Shown: positions 44,139-53,978 of the stretch, one piece after another
Numbering within the stretch: position 1 is the first letter of the stretch
Layout: each line of letters begins with the position of its first letter
From: Mycobacterium sp. 1164966.3
GTDB lineage: Bacteria; Actinomycetota; Actinomycetes; Mycobacteriales; Mycobacteriaceae
Length of the DNA stretch: 64,000 nucleotides
Assembly (NCBI RefSeq): GCF_001665395.1
Contig: NZ_LZSG01000027.1
Location: forward strand, 1 to 64,000
Direction of reading: 5' to 3'
Position numbers and translations under genes: made by a program
Notes under the pieces: generated by a model
What the model was told of the DNA's origin: nothing
Databases searched by the model: none
The model's input: only the letters and a program-made list of their open reading frames with translations

Positions 44139-45608
44139 CTATGGTGCCGCTTGTCTGGGACTGTCCGTCTCGGTCGCGCCTCGGACAACCATAGGTGACG
44201 TTGTCTCGCTGGCTCCCCCTCGCTTTTGCGAATTCTTAAGTACCCGAAGCATTATTGACGGGCGCAGCAGGTGCGAGGGAGGATCAAGCAGATTCATCGA
44301 CTGCAGGAATTGCTGGACCACTGCTGGATCGGTTTCGGCGGCGGCCAGCACCCGATCGAGGTAAGCGTTGATGATCCGTATAGACAGCGGTCGTTTCCCC
44401 GCTATCTGGGGCAAAGCCAGGTCCGAGCCTACCGCCGCTTGCCAGGCCACGCGGATCTCTTTAGCGGACGCGCGAAAAAACCGCCACGGTAGGTTGCGAT
44501 CCCCCTGCTGCAGGCAGTGGCGCAGGACGAGCGCTTCGATGGCGGCGACCGACATGCCCTGTCCGTAGAGTGGATTGAAGTTACATAGCGCGTCGCCCAC
44601 GACGATCAGACCGTCGGGCGTTCGCGCCAACTTGTCATAGCGGCGCCACCGGTTTGAGGGAAACCGATAGTGCGTCATGTCTGCGAGTGGCTCGGCACGC
44701 CGCGCGGCGTCAAGCACGTACGGGGGCGCCATGTCGGCCAGGCAGTCCAGCAGCGCAATGCGATCCGCGGGGGGTTTTTGTCCTGCCACCGTTTGGACCG
44801 CGAGCCTGTAGGTGTCGTTCTCGCCGGCAAACATCGCGAAGCACACAGGTCGGCTAGGCTCGGGGCCGCTGAAAGCGAGGTACTCGCGCAGCGTGCCCGG
44901 TGGCAGGTGGACCGGCATGCCGGCGTAGCTGACCTGCACCGTAAGCTGGTCTTCGCGGGGGCGAGGATAGCCCAGGTCGTCAAGAAGCACTGGTGTCCGT
45001 GAGCCGCGTCCGGTGGCGTCCACGACAAGATCGGCCGCTAGGACCTTCTCGGCGCCAGAGTCACGCCGTGCCACCACAACACCGGTCACGCGGTCGCGTT
45101 TTCGGTCCGACGTCAATCTCACCGCATCGTGGTCTTGCATGATCTCCACGTTGGAAAGTGCATGCACGCGGCGGCGCAGGCTCCACTCCAGAAACGGCCG
45201 GCTGACGTAGTAGCTGACCATCGAATTAGGGTCTGGAATCGTGCCAGATCGCAAAAGGCGATGTCCGCCAAACGATACCCAAAACCGTGACAGGTCACCG
45301 TCATTCCACACTCGCGCGCCGCCGACGACCAGCTCGTCGAGAAAACCGGGCAACAGCTCATCCATGATCTGCGCCCCGCGCGCTGTCGGAAGGTGGGGCA
45401 GGCCGCCTTGCGCCACGCCGCGACGGGTCACGGGGCCGTCCGGGAGGACATCCCGTTCGACCACCGTGACTGTGCTGTAGAAGTCAGCGAGCACCCGGGC
45501 GGCCAATAGCCCACCGATGCTTGCCCCCAAAACTACTGCGGTCTCGGCAACTTTAGGAAACACCTCGTCGCGAAGGCGACCTGTATCCGTGAGCGGTGCA
45601 ATCGACAT
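44139..45608 (-). CDS. FAD-dependent monooxygenase/halogenase-like oxidoreductase
   Basis: The 489-aa product has an N-terminal FAD-binding VVLGASIGGLLAARVLADF followed by an acidic ribose-binding end (VVERD), DLVVDATGRGSRTP in the middle and GDALCNFNPLYGQGMSVAAIEA as the second FAD motif, the pattern of aromatic hydroxylase-like flavoproteins. Its best-known mycobacterial relatives are uncharacterised. It probably oxidises a hydrophobic substrate. The AraC-type regulator upstream on the same strand may control it. Confidence 0.85.
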   Translation of the reverse strand: MSIAPLTDTGRLRDEVFPKVAETAVVLGASIGGLLAARVLADFYSTVTVVERDVLPDGPVTRRGVAQGGLPHLPTARGAQIMDELLPGFLDELVVGGARVWNDGDLSRFWVSFGGHRLLRSGTIPDPNSMVSYYVSRPFLEWSLRRRVHALSNVEIMQDHDAVRLTSDRKRDRVTGVVVARRDSGAEKVLAADLVVDATGRGSRTPVLLDDLGYPRPREDQLTVQVSYAGMPVHLPPGTLREYLAFSGPEPSRPVCFAMFAGENDTYRLAVQTVAGQKPPADRIALLDCLADMAPPYVLDAARRAEPLADMTHYRFPSNRWRRYDKLARTPDGLIVVGDALCNFNPLYGQGMSVAAIEALVLRHCLQQGDRNLPWRFFRASAKEIRVAWQAAVGSDLALPQIAGKRPLSIRIINAYLDRVLAAAETDPAVVQQFLQSMNLLDPPSHLLRPSIMLRVLKNSQKRGGASETTSPMVVRGATETDSPRQAAP

Positions 45609-45924
45609 CTACTACCCTTCATCGACGTTCGGTTCATGGGCTTCCTGCAGCGCTGCAGACGATCGCCGCGTGAATCTCCTTGCGGGACCTGCAGACAGTC
45701 TGCAGCGATCAGGGCTATCCGCCCACGGCTTTTCGAGCCGTTCTTCCCACAAAAGCTGCCGCGACCACCGCTATGATCCGCGATCTACCGGACGGCGGTG
45801 CATGTTGTGCCCGCATCGCAACCTTTGTGTGCAATGCGTTTTCGAGAGGCAATCAAATTGTGCGGCGCTCGCCTTTAATGGACGGGTCGAATTTCGTGCT
45901 AGTGCCGATCGACACGGTGACCTG
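45609..45924. other. Spacer between FAD oxidoreductase and AraC regulator
   Basis: About 315 bp. GCTGCAGACGATCG and GCAGACAGTCTGCAGCG near 45650-45710 contain overlapping CTGCAGAC-type inverted repeats that could be an operator. No gene is supported. Confidence 0.4.
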
Positions 45925-46854
45925 TCAGCTGAGCAGCTGCCTGCGGTAAGCGGTGGGTGTAGTGCCGAGCTGTCGACGTGTCACGGTGGCCAGGTGTTGT
46001 GAACTGGCGAAGCCGCATTGGTGCGCGATATCGGTAATGCTTAGAGACGGGTTGCCTAGCAATTCACACGCTCGCGCGAAACGGCGGTTCATTAACCAGC
46101 GATGCGGAGGCTCGCCCGTGCCATCGCGAAAAAGAGTCGCCAGGCGGGCCGTCGATAAACCTACTACCTTCGCCAGCTCCGTCAAACCGACGTCATCCGA
46201 TAAGTGCGCTTCGAGGTACTCGATCGCGCGCCGTAGGCGCCAATCGCGATAGCCTGGTCCGCTTTTTCCAGCGAACGCTGTGGAGCCAGACAGGGTTGAA
46301 TGTCGCCGGATGAGCCGCACTGCGAGCTGCTGGCCGAGCGATTCGAACATCATGCGAGAACACCGGTCGCGTTGCGTCATCTCGCGGAGGATCTGCCGGC
46401 AAGTGGCCTCGACGAACGGATCACGTGAACACATCGGATCGACAAGAGCGATCGTCCGACCTTTCTGGGTTGCACCGCTCTCTACAGCGAGCCGCTCAAC
46501 CATGGCGTGAGGCAGATACATGTGCAAGTAGGTGAATGGCTGCTCTGAGGTGAATATCCCGCGCGGCTGTTCGCCGGCGACCACAATATTCATGTGGAAC
46601 GCCGGATGTGCGCCGCTCCACTTCCGCTGCCCGTCGGCGAAGTAGGTGTGGTGATGGTGCCCGCTCACCAACATCGATATCACGTCAGTGTTCTCATTCG
46701 CGCGGCCAGATAATTCGTATGATGAATTGCGCTGGAACCGCCAGATAGCTGCCGACATCGTTTCGTCAGGAGTCGTGATGCGCTGCTCTGGCGCGAAACC
46801 CAGTCGGTGCGCGACGTTATCGGGGGTTACCTTTGTCGGTGCGCTTACCATCAC
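45925..46854 (-). CDS. AraC-family transcriptional regulator
   Basis: The 309-aa protein has an N-terminal cupin-like sensing part (VSGHHHHTYFADGQRKWSG) and a C-terminal AraC DNA-binding domain, with two helix-turn-helix units around LTELAKVVGLSTARLATLFR and ITDIAHQCGFASSQHLATVTRR. The arrangement suggests it regulates the downstream FAD oxidoreductase or the divergent neighbourhood. The inducer is unknown. Confidence 0.88.
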   Translation of the reverse strand: MMVSAPTKVTPDNVAHRLGFAPEQRITTPDETMSAAIWRFQRNSSYELSGRANENTDVISMLVSGHHHHTYFADGQRKWSGAHPAFHMNIVVAGEQPRGIFTSEQPFTYLHMYLPHAMVERLAVESGATQKGRTIALVDPMCSRDPFVEATCRQILREMTQRDRCSRMMFESLGQQLAVRLIRRHSTLSGSTAFAGKSGPGYRDWRLRRAIEYLEAHLSDDVGLTELAKVVGLSTARLATLFRDGTGEPPHRWLMNRRFARACELLGNPSLSITDIAHQCGFASSQHLATVTRRQLGTTPTAYRRQLLS

Positions 46855-47058
46855 GCCATCCGTCGCTTGACCGATGACGATGTTGTCTTGAGAAGGTGTT
46901 GAATAAGCAAGGCTGCCAACGCCAGAGACGCAGCAATTGTCCCGCGGTCGAATCGTGAAGACACAGATTCAGTGTCCGCGTTTGTAACGACTTCGGCCAG
47001 TGGCGAAGCGACACGTTTCCCACAATCTGCGACATCAAGCGCGGACGCAACGCCAGAT

Positions 47059-48087
47059 CTAGCAATCGTGATCGACGGTCGGAGGCGGCGCAATCGGGCG
47101 GGAAGCGTCATCGGCACTGCGGACAGTAGTACGGAATCTGTCTTGATACGCCTTGGGGGAGACGCCGAGGCGGTTGACAAAGACTCGTCTGAGCGTTTCG
47201 GCACTGCCGAAGCCGGCTAGCTGCGCTGTGCGAGCCACCGTTCGTCCCCCCTCGAGTTGGGCCCTCGCGATATCGATGCGGACCATCTCAACGTACCGGG
47301 CCGGGGTTGTGGCAAGTTCGGACTGAAATAGTCGCGCCAATTGGCGTTTGCTCAAGGACGCCCTTGCCGCAAGGCTTTTCACGCTGTGGTCCGCATCTGG
47401 GTTAGCAGCGATCGCTGCCGTGACCGAACGCAGCACGGATTGGGACGGCGGATCAGCCTCCACTAAGACAGAAAACTGCGACTGTCCTCCCGCGCGTTTG
47501 AGATACACAACCAGCGCCCGTGCCACCTCGCGAACCAACTCCGCGCCATAATCCAGTTCCACCAGCGCCAGAGCCAGGTCGATGCCAGCTGATACCCCAG
47601 CCGAGGTGAAGATCTCGCCATCGCGAACAAAGATCGCGTCCGGTTCGACACATGTATCAGGGAATTCGCGGGCAAGCAGCGGTGCGTGTCGCCAGTGCGT
47701 TGTAGCGCGCCGACCGCTCAACAAGCCAGCCTGTGCCAAGACGAACGAACCCGTGCAAACGGAAGCCAATCGCCGGGACCGCGCCGACAACGGTCCGAGG
47801 GCCTCCACGAGCGCCGGATCGAGTTGCCGCCCGACCAGTGTGTCGCCCCCAGCGACAATGACGGTGTCGGCAGAATCAATCGCCGAAATGCTATCGGTGA
47901 CACCCAACTTGGTTCCGATCGAGGTTGTCACATCTTGCCCATCTACGGATGCGACTTTGAGCTGATAATGCGCTCCGAACCGGTTTGCCGCAACGAAGAC
48001 CTCGGCTGGTCCCGCTGCATCCAGAAGCGTCACCCGCTCGAAGACGATCGTCACCACTACACGTGATGTCGCAGCAATCTCATTCAC
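47059..48087 (-). CDS. GlxA-family transcriptional regulator, copy 2
   Basis: The 342-aa protein is very similar to the one encoded at 32806-33783: the DJ-1/PfpI-like part has SVCTGSFVLAQAGLLSGRRA, and the AraC part has VKSLAARASLSKRQLARLFQ and QLAGFGSAETLRRVFVNRLG. It has a short extra tail ending IAPPPTVDHDC. The two copies are direct repeats about 14 kb apart and could recombine. Nearby candidates for control are the MBL-fold and SDR genes. Confidence 0.9.
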   Translation of the reverse strand: MNEIAATSRVVVTIVFERVTLLDAAGPAEVFVAANRFGAHYQLKVASVDGQDVTTSIGTKLGVTDSISAIDSADTVIVAGGDTLVGRQLDPALVEALGPLSARSRRLASVCTGSFVLAQAGLLSGRRATTHWRHAPLLAREFPDTCVEPDAIFVRDGEIFTSAGVSAGIDLALALVELDYGAELVREVARALVVYLKRAGGQSQFSVLVEADPPSQSVLRSVTAAIAANPDADHSVKSLAARASLSKRQLARLFQSELATTPARYVEMVRIDIARAQLEGGRTVARTAQLAGFGSAETLRRVFVNRLGVSPKAYQDRFRTTVRSADDASRPIAPPPTVDHDC

Positions 48088-48351
48088 ACCAGCATTGTGT
48101 CCCTAACGGCGTTCATGGTTCGCCAGCCGTGTCTACATTCCGATCCTCGGCCACCAAGACTTGTAATGCGGGACGCATGTGAGCATCCGATGCAAGTCTC
48201 GTGCACAAAATTCGCGACCGAGACACGTCGTTGTCAGGGGATCAAGGTACACACGACCATGACGGCCACGCCTGTCCCAGGTGGGGCAGCGCGAAACGTT
48301 GCGCGGCAGTGGCTGATTGCCTTATTAATCAGATGACGACAGGTAGGTACC

Positions 48352-48657
48352 GTGAATCACCTAAAATCAGTCCGCCCGGACACAGCAAAGCCATGCACCG
48401 CCGCAATTGTCGAAACGGGCGAGAAAGACTCATCCCTGGCACCTGGGATGCCGCACTGTTGGTGGGGCCGTCTTCCGCTAGAGAAGACGTTCGGCTTCGC
48501 GCGTAATCGCTATGTCATCATTGATTACTCGCGGTCGGACGAATCTCACGCTCGGGGCGACGCTTTGCCTCTGCGACTGTTCCTAGTCCAGAGTCTTCTC
48601 CACGGTCTTATCGCGACACTGCTGATTGTGTCCGCCGCCGGGCTCGGGTGGTTCTAA
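48352..48657 (+). CDS. Hypothetical 101-aa protein with C-terminal membrane helix
   Basis: A GTG at 48352 behind AGGTAGGTACC opens a frame ending in one hydrophobic segment (LFLVQSLLHGLIATLLIVSA, residues 77-96). The N-terminal part has no known motif. Tail-anchored topology is plausible, but codon usage gives only weak support. It may be spurious. Confidence 0.35.
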   Translation: MNHLKSVRPDTAKPCTAAIVETGEKDSSLAPGMPHCWWGRLPLEKTFGFARNRYVIIDYSRSDESHARGDALPLRLFLVQSLLHGLIATLLIVSAAGLGWF

Positions 48658-48833
48658 CGGCGGGCATTCAGCGATGTCAGCTGGTGTAGGACGTGGTTTG
48701 CTTGCGGCAATGCTGCACATAGTGTGGGCGGTCGACCGGTAGTTCGCGATAAGCGTGACGGAGATCTGCAGTGCGCACACATGTGACGGGATCTCTCGGA
48801 TACGACGCGACAAATCAGCGCAAGGATGGCTCT

Positions 48834-49556
48834 ATGAACATCACCTCGAATACCACCCTTCACGAAATTGCGCCGGATATCTACCGGCTGTCGACGTGGG
48901 TACCCGAGGTCACCGATGACGGGTTCACCTTCAATCAATTCTTGTTGACCGGTGAGCAGCCAATGCTGTTCCATTGCGGTCACCGCCAGCTGTTCCCGCA
49001 GGTGTCGGAAGCCATCTCGCGCGTTATGCCGCTGGATACGCTCCGGTGGATCTCGTTCGGGCACCTGGAAGCTGACGAATGCGGCGCGATGAACCTATTT
49101 CTGCGCGCTGCCCCGCATGCCGAGGTCATCCATGGTGTGCTGGCGAACATGTTGTCCTTAAACGACATCTGTGACAGGCCGCCGGTGGCCGCGCCTGATG
49201 AACTGCTTGACATCGGTCAGCATCGGCTGAGGTTCATCGCCACTCCGCACGTGCCACACAACTGGGAAGCGGGGTTGTGGTTTGACGAAGCGACGTCGAC
49301 CCTGCTGGCAGGCGACCTGTTCAGCCAGGCCGGTCGTTGCCCTGCATTGACCGAATCAGACTGTGTCGCAGCAGCCTTAGATACTGAAAGCCTCTTTCGT
49401 GGAACGGGTCTAACGACCAATCTGGTGCCCACGCTGCGGCAGTTGGCCGAGCTGAAACCCCGCACACTGGCGCTCATGCACGGTGCCTCCTACACCGGCG
49501 ACGGCACCGGACAATTGCGCGAGCTGGCCGACGGTTACGCCGCGATGATGGTCTGA
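48834..49556 (+). CDS. MBL-fold hydrolase, oxygen-binding diiron protein (ODP) type
   Basis: ATG 48834 follows AAGGATGG. The 240-aa protein has the flavodiiron-type metal motif HLEADECG (HxExD), then His in ATPHVPHNWEAG, Asp in LLAGDLF and His in LALMHGASYTG. The spacing is that of the N-terminal half of flavodiiron proteins (FprA), but no flavodoxin domain follows. Stand-alone ODPs are implicated in O2 or NO sensing and reduction. It is the only plus-strand gene in the 42-54 kb stretch apart from a doubtful small frame. Confidence 0.85.
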   Translation: MNITSNTTLHEIAPDIYRLSTWVPEVTDDGFTFNQFLLTGEQPMLFHCGHRQLFPQVSEAISRVMPLDTLRWISFGHLEADECGAMNLFLRAAPHAEVIHGVLANMLSLNDICDRPPVAAPDELLDIGQHRLRFIATPHVPHNWEAGLWFDEATSTLLAGDLFSQAGRCPALTESDCVAAALDTESLFRGTGLTTNLVPTLRQLAELKPRTLALMHGASYTGDGTGQLRELADGYAAMMV

Positions 49557-50100
49557 CCGCTATACAAACTATGGAGCTTCTGGGAACGCTTAGAAACGCC
49601 GTTGTTACGGTTTCTCAGCCACCTCGACCTTCATCGAATCCGACCGCGAGAGGGTCCGCACTGAGTCTCACATTTGGGAACCGCAGTGCCCTATGCCAAC
49701 AAGCGCCGTGTCCGGCTACGGTATTCCGGCGTCGTCAATGCGCCGGTCGTAGCTGACGACGCACATGAGGTCTTCGGTGGACGTGCTGGCAATCTTTGTC
49801 TGCGGTTACCTTGTAAAAGCCGCCTGGCTTTGTATCCCACTTCGCTCGCTGATCTGTGCGCTAGTCGTGCCGACAACGAAGCAGAAGGCGTGGTTGTATG
49901 CGGTTCAGCCCCGCCAGGGGGACCGATTTTGCAGAGTTGGCCGCTGAAGCCTGATGTTTAGTCGTCGCGGATCGTGTTGCTGCTCAGAGAAGTCCGATAC
50001 TCCGGGGTAAGTCTGCTTGTTAGCCGATGTGGTCGTGAGCGATGACGTAGTTCGCCGTGCTGACGCGTATGTGTTCTGTCTATTCCTCAGGGTCAGCCGG
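49557..50100. other. Gene-free stretch
   Basis: About 540 bp with no supported gene. On the minus strand near 49730-49800 the sequence reads DLMCVVSYDRRIDDAGIP, reminiscent of a PIN-domain toxin C-terminus, but too short to assign. The remainder shows nothing recognisable. Confidence 0.4.
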
Positions 50101-51003
50101 TTAGACCAATCGGGCCGGTTTCAGTAGGTCGTGCAGCCCGACCCGATGCAGTATCTCGGCCTTGAGCCGGTCGAGGACCGCGAAGCCGACCTCGGCGCCG
50201 TCCTCCGTCGGGCCGGTGTAAGACCGAAACGGGCGCTTACCAAATGGGGTATCAATTACATTGACAACGGCGTCGGCGACCGCGGATTCGTCGGGGTCCG
50301 GGGAGGCGATGACATCGAAGGCGTGCTGAACCTGAGGTCCCAAACCCGCGTAGGGGCCAGCCTCATAGTCGTCAACCACTGTCTTGTCGCTGGGCGAGCC
50401 GGCACGCGCCAAATGGTTGGTGTTGGTGGTGAATGCACCGGAAACGATGATGGAAGTCTCGATGCCCCAGCGGGTCAGTTCGGGAGCGTAGGCCACCGCC
50501 AGCGCGTCCATCGCGGCTTTGGCCGCGAAATAGGGTGCCAGATAAGGCGGCGCGCCTCCCGCGGCGCTGCTGCTGGATATCCACACCAACAGGCCCTGCC
50601 GCTGTCGTCGCATGTGTGGCAGGACAGATCGGTTGACTCGCTGCGTGCTCAGCACGTTGATGTCATACACTTCCGCGAACTGCTCGGGCGTAAATGCCTC
50701 AGCCGGTCCGAAGACCATGTGCCCCGGATTGTGTACCACCACATCGATACGCCCATTGGCGTTCAAAACCCTTTCGACGGCGGCATTTACGGACGATTGC
50801 GACTGCGCATCCATTTCCACGGTCCGCAGATCAACGCCGTTATCCTTTGCGAAATAGCCCACCGCTTCGGCCTGAGACGCGTTGCGGCCGGAGATCTCAC
50901 GCATCGACGCGTAGACCGTTTGGCCGGCGAGCGCGAGCGTTTCGGCGGTGAGCCGAACGAAGTTACTCGACGCACCCGTCACCAGAACTATCTTCTGACC
51001 CAT
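50101..51003 (-). CDS. SDR-family oxidoreductase with altered nucleotide-binding motif
   Basis: The 300-aa SDR begins MGQKIVLVTGASSNFVRLTA. The glycine-rich loop is TGASSNFVR instead of TGxxxGIG, losing two glycines. The catalytic elements are present (WISSSSAAGG for Ser, PYFAAKAAMDAL with Tyr and Lys), as is HNPGHMVFG. Similar forms exist among extended SDRs with relaxed cofactor binding. It lies 132 bp downstream of the second LuxR-family gene on the same strand, matching the SDR remnant beside the first. Confidence 0.85.
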   Translation of the reverse strand: MGQKIVLVTGASSNFVRLTAETLALAGQTVYASMREISGRNASQAEAVGYFAKDNGVDLRTVEMDAQSQSSVNAAVERVLNANGRIDVVVHNPGHMVFGPAEAFTPEQFAEVYDINVLSTQRVNRSVLPHMRRQRQGLLVWISSSSAAGGAPPYLAPYFAAKAAMDALAVAYAPELTRWGIETSIIVSGAFTTNTNHLARAGSPSDKTVVDDYEAGPYAGLGPQVQHAFDVIASPDPDESAVADAVVNVIDTPFGKRPFRSYTGPTEDGAEVGFAVLDRLKAEILHRVGLHDLLKPARLV

Positions 51004-51134
51004 TGAGAAATCCTTTCTACGCCAGGGCGAGTCAGCGAGTTGCTCTTTGCCTCAGTAGAAGGTTGCGCTGAATAAGCCGCGATCGCATCCGCCGGTGGCT
51101 AGTCATCAAGTGCGCCGATCCACAACTTGACTAC

Positions 51135-53978
51135 TCAACGCGCTTTGACGAACCCGCCGCGGTCGCTGTCGTGCTGACGGCCCTGCAGCGGACGATCCGT
51201 CGGAAGGACTCGGTCAAGCTGGCTGCGTGAGCTGATGTCCAACTTCGCGAACACCTTGCGAAGGTGATACTGGACTGTTCGTCCGCTGATGAACAGCCGT
51301 GCACCGATCTCTGGATTCGACAGGCCGTCGCGGGCCAACCGTGCGACCTGCGTTTCCTGCGCTGTCAGTTGTTCCCCGCTCACGCCGGCGGCGCGCTTAC
51401 GAGCGGTTTCACCGGTGGCCTGAAGCTCGCGCCCCGCGCGCTCGGCGAACGCATGCATGCCCATCGCGTCGAGCATGCTGTGCGCTGTGCGGAGCTGCGT
51501 CCGCGCCTCCGTGCGACGGCGCTCTCGGCGTAACCATTCCCCGTAGAGCAGATGGGCGCGGGCGAGTTCGGAGCGCATTCGGGTACGGCCAAGCCGCTCA
51601 ATTGCCTCGCGGTAAAAACGCTCAGCCTCCGCACCAGCACTCAGCAATGCGCGCGAACGTGCATCGATGCCAAGCGCCCAATCGGTGCCACTGGCACTGG
51701 TCATTTCGGTAAGACGGGAAAGAGTATTGGCTGCGGCGGTGGTCGTACCGCTGCGCACGGCCGCTTCGATGAGCTCAACCGCGGCCCATGCCGACACGCC
51801 AATGTCTGCGGGGTGCTCGGCAGCCTTCTGGGCTGCGATCATCGCCTTCTCGTAGTTGCCAATGCCGTTGTTCAGCACTGCCTCCGCCCACTCGGCAATC
51901 GTCAACCCGACGCCTTCGCCGCGCCGCATGACGTCTCGTGTGGTGTCTTCGATCAATGTCGATGCCTCGCCCGGACGGCCCTGAAATGCGGCCAGGCCCA
52001 GCGCGCCATGTGGCGCGACACGTTCGCCGGTGGCCTCTGTCACCGTCTCGGCCTCCTGAATCAGCGATTCGGCGGCGGTGAGTTCGCCGGCGGCAAGCAG
52101 CATCACCGCGCGCGAACTGAGAGCAAGCGGCAATTCCGTTAGCGCGCCGGCCGCGCGGGCAAGCTCAACATGGCGCGCCGAAAGCACATCCCAACTTTCG
52201 TCATCCCACACGTGTAATGCGGCGATTCCTACCAGCCATAGACAACGCAGATCATCCTCTGATGACCTTCGAGGTCTGGCGGTGCTGATAGCGCGACGCA
52301 AAATCCCTAGTCCTGCCGCATATCCGTCGGTGAACTGTGCTGTGAGGCCGTCAAGCAGAAGATCGGATAGGCGCGGGTTTACGACGCGTGGCGACGCGGC
52401 GGCGGCCTGTGCTACGTCCAGGATCCCGCAGCCGGACGCTAGTCGGGCGGCGAACATCGCCGCCGATAGCGCCTCCAAGTAGGTGTCACGGGAAAGAACG
52501 GCGTCGATTAACTCGAGCCGTTTCGCTGCTTTCAGCAGCAGCAGCGGGGCATCGCTGCCGCGGTTGGTAACGAAGGCTAGCTGGGCGCGCACTAGATCGA
52601 CACGAGCATGCTGCAAGTCGCTTAACGGTCCGGCCTCGGCCAGGGCAATCAGATCCAGTGCGGCGTCGAATGCGCCAGCTTGTGCCTTTGCGGCCGCCGC
52701 GTCGAGGGCGCGCCGAGCTCGTTGGGCCGGGTCGAGGGTTAACGCTGTTGCGCGCTCAAGGAATGCCGCTGCGGCAGCCACCCCACCGCGCGCTTGAGCC
52801 CGCCCTGCTGAGCGCACTAGCTCGGCGGCGACATCCTCGGCAGGGCCGGTGGCGGCATGGGCTAGATGCCAGGCCCGGCGGTCGGGATCCAACTGCGGAT
52901 CAGTGACATCCGCGAGGGCTCGGTGGATCTGCTGGCGCTTCTGCAGTGACCTCGAGTGGTAAGCCGCCGAGCGCCCCAATGGATGACTGAACTGTACCCG
53001 GGAGTCGAACGCCACCAGGCCTCCATCGACCGCGGGCGCCGCGGCGTCCGCACCGACTTCAAGTTTGGCCGCAGCCGACCAAATCAGCGCCGGATCACCG
53101 GTCGGCTCGGCCGCCGCCACTAGCAGAAGATTGCGGGTCGACTCCGGCATGGCACTAATGCGCTGCCGAAAACTTTCTTCAATGCTTCCTGAGAGTCGTA
53201 CCGCGCTCGGCAGCCCGAACCCTCCTGCCAGCTGTTGTGCAGTCCTTCCCCGTGGCAGCTCCACCAATGCCAAAGGGTTGCCCCGAGTCTCAGCGACGAT
53301 TTGGTCACGTACCCGCGCGTCAAGCGGTCCGGTCAGCACCCTGTCCAGCAGCGCGCGTGCATCCGCGTCCGCCAAGCCGGATACGAGAAGTTGCGGTAAG
53401 TTGGCGAGATCGCCGCCCGGCACACGCGCGGCGAAAACCAGCCCGACCGATTCCGCTACCAGGCGCCGCGCGACGAACGCGAGCACCTGCGCTGAGGCCT
53501 GATCCAGCCACTGTTCATCGTCGATTAGGCACACCAGCGGCTGTTCGTCGGCTATCTCAGATAGCAAGCTCAACACGGCGAGTCCGATTAAGAACCGGTC
53601 CGGAAGGGGTCCGGCGATAATGCCGAACGCTGTCTGCAGCGCATCGCGCTGCGGCTCAGGAAGTCGCTCCAATCGATTCAGCATTGGCCCGCACAACTGG
53701 TGCAGCGCGGCGAAGGCGAGCTCCATCTCGGACTGGACACCGGCCGCACGCGCCACCCGGCAGCTCGACGCCCGCTCAGCCAGGTATTCCAGCAGCGCGG
53801 ACTTTCCAACTCCTGCTTCGCCGTGGATCACCAGCGCCCGGCTTTCGCCGGCGCGCACAACCTCGACGAGCTGATCGATGACCTCGCATTCGGCTCGTCG
53901 GCCGATTAGCTCCAACGGACGCCGCCTATTCGGCAACCTCTGTCGATATCCGCATGGCCTGACCGTATACCAACGCAA
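51135..53978 (-). CDS. Large LuxR-family ATPase regulator (LAL type), copy 2
   Basis: This is a long STAND ATPase of up to 947 aa: Walker A GEAGVGKSALL near residue 53, Walker B LVCLIDDEQW, a TPR-like middle, and a LuxR helix-turn-helix (LTAQETQVARLARDGLSNPE, GRTVQYHLRKVFAKL). It is collinear with the protein at 34262-37072. The most conserved block is LDAMGMHAFAERAGRELQ just before the DNA-binding domain. The exact start is unclear (TTG 53978, or later TTG codons just before LELIGRRAE). It is inverted relative to copy 1. Confidence 0.9.
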   Translation of the reverse strand: MRWYTVRPCGYRQRLPNRRRPLELIGRRAECEVIDQLVEVVRAGESRALVIHGEAGVGKSALLEYLAERASSCRVARAAGVQSEMELAFAALHQLCGPMLNRLERLPEPQRDALQTAFGIIAGPLPDRFLIGLAVLSLLSEIADEQPLVCLIDDEQWLDQASAQVLAFVARRLVAESVGLVFAARVPGGDLANLPQLLVSGLADADARALLDRVLTGPLDARVRDQIVAETRGNPLALVELPRGRTAQQLAGGFGLPSAVRLSGSIEESFRQRISAMPESTRNLLLVAAAEPTGDPALIWSAAAKLEVGADAAAPAVDGGLVAFDSRVQFSHPLGRSAAYHSRSLQKRQQIHRALADVTDPQLDPDRRAWHLAHAATGPAEDVAAELVRSAGRAQARGGVAAAAAFLERATALTLDPAQRARRALDAAAAKAQAGAFDAALDLIALAEAGPLSDLQHARVDLVRAQLAFVTNRGSDAPLLLLKAAKRLELIDAVLSRDTYLEALSAAMFAARLASGCGILDVAQAAAASPRVVNPRLSDLLLDGLTAQFTDGYAAGLGILRRAISTARPRRSSEDDLRCLWLVGIAALHVWDDESWDVLSARHVELARAAGALTELPLALSSRAVMLLAAGELTAAESLIQEAETVTEATGERVAPHGALGLAAFQGRPGEASTLIEDTTRDVMRRGEGVGLTIAEWAEAVLNNGIGNYEKAMIAAQKAAEHPADIGVSAWAAVELIEAAVRSGTTTAAANTLSRLTEMTSASGTDWALGIDARSRALLSAGAEAERFYREAIERLGRTRMRSELARAHLLYGEWLRRERRRTEARTQLRTAHSMLDAMGMHAFAERAGRELQATGETARKRAAGVSGEQLTAQETQVARLARDGLSNPEIGARLFISGRTVQYHLRKVFAKLDISSRSQLDRVLPTDRPLQGRQHDSDRGGFVKAR

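Noticed and set aside
49730..49800. Possible VapC/PIN-domain toxin remnant on the minus strand
   Set aside because: Only about 18 residues resemble a PIN C-terminus, with no catalytic Asp visible and no antitoxin; too little to call.
34262..53978. Possible type I polyketide or non-ribosomal peptide cluster governed by LAL regulators
   Set aside because: No carrier-protein, ketosynthase or adenylation motifs are present; the regulators are surrounded only by single oxidoreductases.
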